Positions 57,881-64,000 of a stretch of 64,000 nt of DNA are shown piece after piece (the first letter of the stretch is position 1; every line of letters starts with the position of its first letter). Origin of the DNA: [Actinomadura] parvosata subsp. kistnae (GTDB taxonomy: Bacteria > Actinomycetota > Actinomycetes > Streptosporangiales > Streptosporangiaceae); contig NZ_OOHJ01000018.1 in the NCBI RefSeq assembly GCF_900323885.1, positions 620,001 through 684,000 on the forward strand. The letters run 5' to 3'. The translations under genes and the position numbers were made by a program. Under the pieces are notes generated by a model. That model ran no database searches. It worked only from the letters and a program-made list of their open reading frames with translations, and had not been told where the DNA came from.

Positions 57881-57950
57881 TGTCATGGTTCGTCATGTCC
57901 TTTCGTGTACCTGACAGGAGGTGGCAGGTACGGCTGACAGGCTGATGGGC

Positions 57951-58322
57951 ATGACGACGAAAGCAAGCCTCCTGGCCTTCACCATCGACTGCGACGACCC
58001 CAAGGCGCTGGCCGCCTTCTACCACGAGGTGACCGGCATGGAGGTCACCTACGCCGAGGACGAGTACGCCGCCATCACCGACGGCACCGTCAACATCTAC
58101 TTCGGCCGCGTCCCCGACCGTAAGCCGGTCGAGTGGCCGAGCCCGGACAAGCAGTTCCACCTCGACCTCCAGGTGCCGGACGTGGAGGCGGCGGCGGCCG
58201 AGTACGTCGCGCTGGGCGCCACCCGGCCCGAGTTCCAGCCCGGCGTCACGGAGGAGGGCACGCGGTGGATCGTGCTGCGGGATCCGCAGGGGCACCTGTT
58301 CTGCGTCTGCCGCAAGTCGTGA
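57951..58322 (+). CDS. VOC family protein
   Basis: A 123-residue glyoxalase-fold protein with one pair of beta-alpha-beta-beta-beta units: LLAFTIDCDDPKALAAFYHE, FHLDLQVPDVEAAAAEYVAL and WIVLRDPQGHLFCVC at the end. The first metal His of the fold is replaced by Asp (TIDCDDP), as in the glyoxalase-like domain family lacking metal, so it may bind a ligand (for example a drug) instead of catalysing. ATG at 57951 or 57945. Confidence 0.88.
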   Translation: MTTKASLLAFTIDCDDPKALAAFYHEVTGMEVTYAEDEYAAITDGTVNIYFGRVPDRKPVEWPSPDKQFHLDLQVPDVEAAAAEYVALGATRPEFQPGVTEEGTRWIVLRDPQGHLFCVCRKS

Positions 58323-58340
58323 CGCGCCTGGGGTCGCCTC

Positions 58341-58385
58341 CGGTGGCGGGCCGGCCTTGGAGCAGCCGGCGCCTGCCCGCCACCG
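58341..58385 (+). terminator. Hairpin after the VOC gene
   Basis: CGGTGGCGGGC (58341-58351) pairs with GCCCGCCACCG (58375-58385), with an inner CCGGC/GCCGG stem. No T-run. Confidence 0.6.
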
Positions 58386-58530
58386 TCGCCCCAAGGATGC
58401 GCCACATGTTCGTGCAGGTCGGAGGCAACTTATCCCGATTTTTCGGCCTAAAGGATGATTGTGCAGCTTCTGCTGCCTCTTAAGCTGGAGCAATGCTCCT
58501 GAAAGGATCCCTGTTGCTGCGCGGGCCGCG

Positions 58531-59529
58531 ATGACCTGGGTCGGCATGCTGATCGCCCTCGCCGGAGCGCTGGGATACGCGCTCGGCGCGGCGATGCAGC
58601 AGTACGAGGTCGTGGCCGAGGGCGCCTCGCTCAGCCTGGTCAAACGCCCTCGATGGTGGGTCGGCGGCATCATCTCCTTCAGCGGTGCCTGCCTGCACGC
58701 CGTCGCGCTGAGCTTCGCCCCGCTGGTCGCCGTGCAGCCCATCAGCGTGGCCACGCTGGTGTTCGCGGTGCCGCTGGCCGCGTTCATGTACGGGCGCCGG
58801 CCGTACCGCGCCGAGATCCTGGGCTCGGTCGCCGTGGCCGTGGGCCTGCTGTGGCTCATGCTGCTGGTGCCCGCGCACAACGTGACGCCGGTGCTGAGCG
58901 ACGGCGCGGCGCTCATGTTCATCGCCGTGATCGCGGCGATCGCGCTGGTCACGCAGCTCGTCGCGAGCCGCGTGCACGGCCCGGCCAAGGCCATGCTGCT
59001 CTCGGTGGGCGCCGGGGCCGTGACGGCGAGCGTGTCCACGTTCGTACGGGTGATCGGCGGCGGGATGCAGGGCGACTGGGGGCGGCTGATCCACTGGTTC
59101 AGCCTCGCCGTGCCCGTGCTGCTGATCTGCGCCGTGGTGCTGCTCCAGCGCTCGTACGCCGTGGGCTACTTCGGCATCGCCTACGCCGGCGTGCAGGTCA
59201 TCGACCCCATCACCTCCGTGCTGGCCGGGGCGATCCTGCTCGGCGAGCCGCTGCCGACCTCCCCTTCGACGGCCGTGCCCGCCCTGCTGGCCGCCGCCCT
59301 GACCATCGGCGGGACGATCACGCTCGGCCGGCTGGCCCCCGATCACCAGGCCAAGCCCGTGCCCGCGCCGCCGGTGCCCGTGGAGAGCCCGATGCCCCGG
59401 GCCGCCGTGCAGCCGCCGGCCGCCGTTCAGACATCGGTCAACGTGCAGACGTCGGTCACCGTGCGGCCTCAGCCGGTGGACGCCAGCCCAGCACCTCGTC
59501 CATCGACCGCAACATCAGATCTGGGCTGA
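58531..59529 (+). CDS. DMT superfamily transporter (NIPA-like/EamA-like)
   Basis: A 332-residue permease with about nine helices: VGMLIALAGALGYALGAAMQ at the start, WVGGIISFSGACLHAVALSF, VQPISVATLVFAVPLAAFMY, then YFGIAYAGVQVIDPITSVLA. The N-terminal part resembles NIPA-type magnesium or DMT transporters. After the last helix a Pro/Val-rich tail of about 60 residues contains VQTSVN VQTSVT repeats and runs into the convergent monooxygenase gene, overlapping it by 74 bp. The tail has probably been lengthened by the 18-bp duplication. Confidence 0.85.
   Translation: MTWVGMLIALAGALGYALGAAMQQYEVVAEGASLSLVKRPRWWVGGIISFSGACLHAVALSFAPLVAVQPISVATLVFAVPLAAFMYGRRPYRAEILGSVAVAVGLLWLMLLVPAHNVTPVLSDGAALMFIAVIAAIALVTQLVASRVHGPAKAMLLSVGAGAVTASVSTFVRVIGGGMQGDWGRLIHWFSLAVPVLLICAVVLLQRSYAVGYFGIAYAGVQVIDPITSVLAGAILLGEPLPTSPSTAVPALLAAALTIGGTITLGRLAPDHQAKPVPAPPVPVESPMPRAAVQPPAAVQTSVNVQTSVTVRPQPVDASPAPRPSTATSDLG
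59428..59463. repeat. 18-bp tandem duplication at the monooxygenase stop codon
   Basis: CAGACATCGGTCAACGTG (59428-59445) and CAGACGTCGGTCACCGTG (59446-59463). The TCA in the second copy is the stop of the leftward monooxygenase; on the + strand both are coding in the transporter tail. Confidence 0.8.
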
Positions 59530-60607
59530 GCCGGGCCGCCGCCGACACCCCGAAGTCGCGCAGCCCCACGGCCAGCGGGTGGCGCAGCTTGCTCATGCGG
59601 CACAACGTCCACGACCGCTGGACGATCTTCGCGGTCCGCTCCCCGCGCGCCGCGCTGTAGGCGGCCAGCCCGCCGTCGGACGCGGCCGCGCTCGCGTGGT
59701 GGGCGAGCACCACCCCGTCCTCGATCGCCTGGCAGGCGCCCTGCCCGAGGTTCGGCGTCATCGCGTGCGCCGCGTCGCCGACCAGCGCGACCCGGCCCCG
59801 GTGGAAGGCGGGCAGCGGCTCGGCGTGGTGATAGACGTCGTTGCGGATGATCCGGGCGGGATCGGCCGCCCGCAGCAGGGCCGGGATCGGGTCGTGCCAG
59901 CCGCCGAACCTGCGCAGCAGCTCCTCGCGCTCGTCCGCGTGCACGGTGCCGGCGGGCAGCACGTCGGTGGCGTAGACGTAGACGATGTCGCCGGCCAGCA
60001 GGTGGATGCCGAACACCAGGCCCCTGCCCCAGCTCTCGGAGCGCGGCACGTCGAGCCCGCCGCGCGGGACGAGGCCGCGCCAGGCCGTCACCCCTGAGTA
60101 GACCGGCCCGGGATGGGCGGGGAAGAGCGCGGCGCGGGTGGCCGAGTGGATGCCGTCGGCGCCCACGACGAGATCGGCCTCCAGGTCCCCCTCCGAGGTC
60201 CGGACGAGGCCCTTGTCCGCGTCCACGTCCGAGACGGTCGTTCCCAGGCGGACGTGCTCGCGGCCGAGCGCGTCGGCGAGGACGTCCATCAGCGTGGCCC
60301 GCAGCATGATCACCACCGAGTCGCCGTACTTGGCGTCGGCGGCGGCCTCCGTGGTGTGCGTCAGCCAGCGGCCGTCGGCCCGGCGCAGCCCGAGCCGGCC
60401 CTCGGCGGTGGCCAGGCTCCTGACGCGGTCGCCCACGCCGAGGACGTCGAGCGCCTTGAGCGCGTTCGCGGCGATCGCCAGCCCCGACCCGACCGGCTCG
60501 ATCGCGGGGGCGCGCTCCAGCACGATCACCTCCCACCCCTTGCGCCGCAGCGCCGCCCCGGCGGCCAGCCCGCCGATGCCGCCGCCGATCACCACAGCTC
60601 TGGCCAT
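59456..60607 (-). CDS. FAD-dependent monooxygenase (salicylate hydroxylase/UbiH-like)
   Basis: A 383-residue flavoprotein hydroxylase: FAD motif VVIGGGIGGLAAGAALRRKG, VLERAPAIEPVGSGLAIAAN, the DG motif in LVVGADGIHSATRAALF and the GD motif in VALVGDAAHAMTPNLGQGAC. Hydroxylates an aromatic or polyketide-like substrate with NAD(P)H and O2. Divergent from a TetR regulator; three identical phased operators fill the promoter, so it is probably induced by its own substrate. Confidence 0.93.
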   Translation of the reverse strand: MARAVVIGGGIGGLAAGAALRRKGWEVIVLERAPAIEPVGSGLAIAANALKALDVLGVGDRVRSLATAEGRLGLRRADGRWLTHTTEAAADAKYGDSVVIMLRATLMDVLADALGREHVRLGTTVSDVDADKGLVRTSEGDLEADLVVGADGIHSATRAALFPAHPGPVYSGVTAWRGLVPRGGLDVPRSESWGRGLVFGIHLLAGDIVYVYATDVLPAGTVHADEREELLRRFGGWHDPIPALLRAADPARIIRNDVYHHAEPLPAFHRGRVALVGDAAHAMTPNLGQGACQAIEDGVVLAHHASAAASDGGLAAYSAARGERTAKIVQRSWTLCRMSKLRHPLAVGLRDFGVSAAARLSPDLMLRSMDEVLGWRPPAEAAR

Positions 60608-60621
60608 GACAGCCTCCCTTA

Positions 60622-60679
60622 ACTACGTCTGTAGTGCCACCCTACTACGTCTGTAGTCCGGTCTCACTACCGCTGTAGT
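60622..60679. promoter_or_regulatory. Three phased TetR operators in the monooxygenase/TetR promoter
   Basis: ACTAC-N4-GTAGT occurs three times: ACTACGTCTGTAGT at 60622-60635 and 60644-60657, and ACTACCGCTGTAGT at 60666-60679. The copies are exactly 22 bp apart, about two helical turns, on one face of the DNA in the 82-bp intergenic region. Confidence 0.85.
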
Positions 60680-60689
60680 ATCGGGTGCC

Positions 60690-61250
60690 GTGAAACGCTC
60701 CGACCTCGTCGCCGACACGGCCATCACCCTGCTCGCCGAGCGCGGCATGCGCGGCCTCACCCACCGGGCCGTGGACGAGGCCGCCGGCCTGCCGCCCGGC
60801 TCCACCTCCAACCTCGCCCGCACCCGGGCGGCCCTGCTGGAGCTGACGCTGTCCCGGCTCACCGAGCTGGAGCAGCAGGCCCTGGCCGGCGCGTACACCG
60901 CCGAGGCCGCCGACCTGGCCCGCCTGCCGGAGCTGATGGCGCAGGCGCTGCACATCCAGCTCACGGACCGGCGCCGCACCCTGGCCCGCTACGAGCTGGC
61001 CCTGGAGGCCACCCGGCGCCCGGAGCTGCGCCGCATCTACGACGAGGCGGGCCGCCGCTTCCGCGACCCGGCCGTCGCCATGCTCGCCGCCATCGGCTCG
61101 CCCGACCCGGTGGCGCACGCCCGCAACCTGGTGGCGTTCGGGGAGGGGCTGATGTTCGACGCGATCGCGGGGGCGGGCAGCGTCCCCACGCCGGAGGAGC
61201 TGCGGGACGCCCTCCGCGACCTGCTGGCGGGCATGCTGCGGAGTGGCTGA
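60690..61250 (+). CDS. TetR/AcrR family regulator
   Basis: A 186-residue repressor: ITLLAERGMRGLTHRAVDEA, AGLPPGSTSNLARTRAALLE (helix-turn-helix) and the C-terminal domain RRTLARYELALEATRRPELR with FGEGLMFDAIAGAG near the end. GTG start. Divergent from the monooxygenase and preceded by three matching palindromes, so autoregulation plus control of the monooxygenase is expected. Confidence 0.92.
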   Translation: MKRSDLVADTAITLLAERGMRGLTHRAVDEAAGLPPGSTSNLARTRAALLELTLSRLTELEQQALAGAYTAEAADLARLPELMAQALHIQLTDRRRTLARYELALEATRRPELRRIYDEAGRRFRDPAVAMLAAIGSPDPVAHARNLVAFGEGLMFDAIAGAGSVPTPEELRDALRDLLAGMLRSG

Positions 61251-61264
61251 CCGCGCGCCGCCGC

Positions 61265-62218
61265 TCAGCGGACGCGCGGCAGGACCTCGCGCTGGTAGAA
61301 GTCGAAGAACGCGTCCTGCTCCGGCCCGATCTGGTTGACGTACACCTCGTCGAACCCGGCCTCCACGTACTGCCGGATCGCCTGGGCGTGCACCTCGGGG
61401 TCGGGCCCGACCGGGCTGCCGGCGACGGCGTCGTCCTCACTGACCATCTCGGCGAGCTGCTCGAAGTGCCGGGGCAGCGGCAGGAGCTGGGCGGCCTCGC
61501 CCTTGATGCCCTGGGTGGGCCACAGGCGGTGCACGGTCTTGCGTGCCGCCTTCTCGTCCTCGGCGTAGCACGCCTTGAGGCCGCCGAGCGCGGGCTTGCC
61601 GGTGCCGCCCGCCGCGCGGAAGGCGCGTACGGCGTCGGCGTCCGGCGCGACGGAGACGTAGCCGTCGCCCAGCCGCCCGGCCAGCGCCGTGGACTTCTCG
61701 CCGAGCCCCGACACCAGGATGGGGGCGGGCTCGTCGGGCAGCGTGTAGAGGCGGGCGGTGTCCACCTGGTAGTGGCGGCCCCGGTGGGTGACCAGCTTGC
61801 CGGTGAACAGCTCCCGCATCAGCTCGATGGCCTCCTCCAGCATCTCCAGCCGCTCGCTGAGCGGCGGCCAGCGGGAGTCGACGACGTGCTCGTTGAGCGC
61901 CTCGCCGGTGCCGACACCGAGCCGGAAGCGGCCGCCGGTGAGCGCCGCGGTGGTGGCGGTGGCGTGCGCGATCACGACGGGATGCGTGCGGACGAGGGGG
62001 CACGTCACGGCGGTGGTGATGGGCAGGGACGTGGCCTCGGCGATCGCCCCGATCACGGACCAGACGAACGGGGCCTGCCCCTGCTCGTCCAGCCAGGGGT
62101 GGAAGTGATCGGAGATCCACAGGGCCTCGAAGCCGGCGCGTTCGGCGGCCTTGGCCTGGCGGACGAGCTCCTTGGGGCCGTGCTCCTCACAGGACAGGAA
62201 ATAACCGAAGGTCGTCAT
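61265..62218 (-). CDS. LLM-class F420-dependent oxidoreductase (G6PDH-family)
   Basis: A 317-residue luciferase-like TIM-barrel enzyme: TTFGYFLSCEEHGPKELVRQ, AGFEALWISDHFHPWLDEQG with the conserved DHF, VIAHATATTAALTGGRFRLG, VGTGEALNEHVVDSRWPPLS (cofactor loop) and KACYAEDEKAARKTVHRLWP. The pattern is that of the F420-dependent glucose-6-phosphate dehydrogenase-like group. The ASGGE/VGTGEALNEHV segment supports F420 over FMN. Substrate unknown; convergent with the TetR gene. Confidence 0.92.
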   Translation of the reverse strand: MTTFGYFLSCEEHGPKELVRQAKAAERAGFEALWISDHFHPWLDEQGQAPFVWSVIGAIAEATSLPITTAVTCPLVRTHPVVIAHATATTAALTGGRFRLGVGTGEALNEHVVDSRWPPLSERLEMLEEAIELMRELFTGKLVTHRGRHYQVDTARLYTLPDEPAPILVSGLGEKSTALAGRLGDGYVSVAPDADAVRAFRAAGGTGKPALGGLKACYAEDEKAARKTVHRLWPTQGIKGEAAQLLPLPRHFEQLAEMVSEDDAVAGSPVGPDPEVHAQAIRQYVEAGFDEVYVNQIGPEQDAFFDFYQREVLPRVR

Positions 62219-62280
62219 GGTTTTCCTCCTGCCCGGCTGCGATATGTTATGCGGCGCTTCTCCGGGGCAGATGCCAGCCC

Positions 62281-62430
62281 ATGGCTACTTTGCTCTGGAT
62301 CATCGCGGTAATTCTCGTCATCTCCGGGATCTATGTGATCCTGGCCCGGCGCGATCTGCTCTGGGGGATCGTGCTCATCGTCCTCGGTTTCCTGGTCGGG
62401 CCGGGCGGGGTCAGCATCTTCAATGTGTAG
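62281..62430 (+). CDS. GPGG-motif small membrane protein
   Basis: A 49-residue protein missed by length-limited gene finding. MATLLWIIAVILVISGIYVI forms one helix, LARRD is the short cytoplasmic turn, LLWGIVLIVLGFLVG the second helix, and GPGGVSIFNV ends the protein. This is the widespread actinobacterial GPGG small membrane protein pattern; function unknown. Ribosome site is weak (GGGGCAG). Confidence 0.85.
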   Translation: MATLLWIIAVILVISGIYVILARRDLLWGIVLIVLGFLVGPGGVSIFNV

Positions 62431-62571
62431 GGGGCATTCGACGCGTTCGACGCCCCTGTCCTTACCCGCTGGGCCGGTCCCCGTGAACGGTCCAGCGGTC
62501 TCTCTATCGTTTTGCTGAAATATCGCTAGTGACGCTCTTGATCATTCCCGAGCGCCGGGCATGACGAGCGT

Positions 62572-64000
62572 GTGAGTAGATTTCCGCCGTTCAGCCGCTA
62601 CGAGTCGGGCGCTGCGTCGGCGAGGGTCCGGGACCAGCTCGTACGGCTGCGCCTGCACATGCGTGAGGAGGCCATCCTCGACGAGGCCGTCGCCCGCCTC
62701 GCCACGGAGCTGAACATCCGTCCGGGCGAGGCGGCCGAGCAGCTGTCGAGGATGGCCCAGCACAGCGGCCTGGAGCTGGTCGAGGTCGCCAGGGGCATCG
62801 AGCGCTCCCCTGAAGGGCCCAGGCCGCGGCCCGAGGTGCCCGGCTGGGTGAGCGGCATGCTGGAGGCGGTGCACGCCTCGGCCCTCTATCTCACCCCGAT
62901 CAAGGACGCGACGGGCCGCGTCGTGGACTTCCTCATTCTCGCCGCCAACCGGCACGCCAGGACGGTGGCCGGGCGGACCGCCGCGGAGCTGACGGGGCAC
63001 CGGCTCATGGAGGCCAGCCCCGGCGTGGCGGGCTCCGGGCTGCTGGACGACTACATCGCCGTCTTCGAGAGCGGCGAGCCGATCCACCGGGAGTCGGTGG
63101 AGTTCGTGGAGGCGGTGGACTCCCTGCTGTGGCCCGCGACGCTGGCCGTGCGGGCCTCGCGCGTGGACGGCGGGCTGCTGGTGAGCTGGCGCCCCCTGGA
63201 CGACGAGGAACTGCTCGTCTCCGGCTGGGAACGCGCCCAGCGGCTGGCCGAGCTGGGCTGGGGCGAGTGGAACCTGGCCACGCAGCGCACGCTGTGGACG
63301 CCCCAGATGTATGAGATGTTCGGCCGCGACCGCTCCGACGGCCCGACGCCCCTGGAGGACCTGCCGGCCGTGGTCGTGCCGGAGGACCTGCCGATCGTGG
63401 AGGACCTGGTCCGCTCCCTGCTGGAGCACAGGGAGGCGGTCGAGACGGAGTTCAGGATCCAGCACCGGCACGGGGTGCGGCACCTGAGCGTGTTCAGCGA
63501 GCCGATCCTCGACGCCGACGGCGTGCCGGTCAAGGTGCGCTGCCTGGCCCAGGACGTGACGAAGAACCGGCGCAAGGAGCGGGCCCTGGCCGTGGCGCAC
63601 GAGCAGGCGCAGCGGCAGCGCCGGCGGGCCGAGGAGGAGCACCGGATCACGGTGCAGTTGCAGAACACGATCCTGCCGATCCGCCGCGGCCTCATCCACC
63701 TGCCGGGCCTGACCGTCGGCGTGCGTTACCTGCCGGGCGAGGAGCTGATCCGGCTCGGCGGCGACTGGTTCAAGGCCCGCCTCATCCCCGACGGCAGGGT
63801 GCTGCTCGCCATCGGCGACGCGATGGGGCACGGGCTGACCGCCACCAGCATCATGTTGCAGATGCGTTCGGGGCTGGCCGGCCTCGCCTACACGCAGGCG
63901 CCCGCCGACCGGCTCGCCACCTGGCTGAACGACCTGATCGTGCACTCCAACGAGGGCGTCACCGTGACCGGCACGGCCATCATCGGCCACTTCGACCCGC
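62572..64000 (+). CDS. ANTAR-PAS-PAS-SpoIIE phosphatase, cut by the right edge
   Basis: 476 codons are visible and the gene continues. Residues about 20-75 (LRLHMREEAILDEAVARLAT, ELNIRPGEAAEQLSRMAQHS) look like an ANTAR RNA-binding helical domain; residues about 95-200 form a PAS domain (ALYLTPIKDATGRVVDFLIL, AANRHARTVAGRTAAELTGH), and about 220-335 a second PAS with PAC end (LSVFSEPILDADGVPVKVRC). After a coiled coil (EQAQRQRRRAEEEHRITVQL) begins the PP2C/SpoIIE domain: IRLGGDWFKARLIPDGRVLL and AIGDAMGHGLTATSIM. Such proteins dephosphorylate anti-sigma antagonists. GTG start at 62572. Confidence 0.9.
   Translation, partial: MSRFPPFSRYESGAASARVRDQLVRLRLHMREEAILDEAVARLATELNIRPGEAAEQLSRMAQHSGLELVEVARGIERSPEGPRPRPEVPGWVSGMLEAVHASALYLTPIKDATGRVVDFLILAANRHARTVAGRTAAELTGHRLMEASPGVAGSGLLDDYIAVFESGEPIHRESVEFVEAVDSLLWPATLAVRASRVDGGLLVSWRPLDDEELLVSGWERAQRLAELGWGEWNLATQRTLWTPQMYEMFGRDRSDGPTPLEDLPAVVVPEDLPIVEDLVRSLLEHREAVETEFRIQHRHGVRHLSVFSEPILDADGVPVKVRCLAQDVTKNRRKERALAVAHEQAQRQRRRAEEEHRITVQLQNTILPIRRGLIHLPGLTVGVRYLPGEELIRLGGDWFKARLIPDGRVLLAIGDAMGHGLTATSIMLQMRSGLAGLAYTQAPADRLATWLNDLIVHSNEGVTVTGTAIIGHFDP

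Overview
The window is high-GC actinobacterial DNA, about 70% G+C by eye, with many GTG starts, GGAGG-type ribosome sites and 1-4 bp overlaps inside operons. The gene content (NgcEFG-type sugar uptake, an F420-dependent oxidoreductase, SecA2, a DUF574-type methyltransferase, ACAD clusters, a ydaO riboswitch, many TetR regulators) fits a filamentous actinomycete. Nonomuraea or another member of the Streptosporangiaceae is my guess, from protein style only. No prophage, CRISPR array, biosynthetic gene cluster or intact transposon is visible. One truncated transposase lies at 37.5-37.8 kb.

Layout. 0-4.5 kb: LtrA-like fragment, Cu/Zn-SOD-like lipoprotein, pterin dehydratase and a sugar ABC operon read leftward from a perfect 17-bp palindrome. 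4.5-11.5 kb: alkylsulfatase-like hydrolase, ECF sigma factor with a membrane partner, Nudix hydrolase, and a sugar module (aminotransferase, PfkB kinase, TetR, class II aldolase). 11.5-17.4 kb: DUF885 and DUF4032 genes, an HxlR-regulated oxidoreductase, and a four-gene roadblock/LC7 operon. 17.5-23.6 kb: alpha/beta hydrolase, a secreted protein behind a c-di-AMP (ydaO) riboswitch and attenuator, a degenerate MreB-DUF421-VOC operon, STAS protein and lipoprotein. 24.3-30.1 kb: a MacAB-like efflux operon with a lipoprotein, divergent from a two-component system. 30.1-40.2 kb: an accessory stretch with an MFS pump, several minisatellites, a frameshifted SEC-C gene, VOC, NmrA, RidA, a secreted anchored protein, transposase remnant, alcohol dehydrogenase with TetR, and tRNA-Lys(CTT). 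40.4-48.2 kb: MoxR/VWA pair, NERD protein, and a TetR with a three-gene acyl-CoA dehydrogenase operon; both promoters carry the same 17-bp box. 48.3-64 kb: pseudokinase/STAND-tail/beta-propeller membrane protein, DUF1360, nucleotidyltransferase, SecA2, EamA transporter, methyltransferase, acyltransferase 3, PRC-barrel, VOC, DMT transporter, FAD monooxygenase with TetR and three phased operators, F420 oxidoreductase, a small GPGG membrane protein, and a PAS/SpoIIE phosphatase cut by the right edge.

The most unusual signal crosses genes: short direct repeats that begin at, or include, the stop codon of a neighbouring gene occur at about nine gene ends. In one case an array of about eleven 19-bp units fills the whole space between two convergent genes and contains both stop codons. 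Other points of interest are the c-di-AMP riboswitch with its terminator, the roadblock operon without a GTPase, the pseudokinase/headless-STAND fusion, the degenerate MreB, and several operator sets that can be paired with their regulators.
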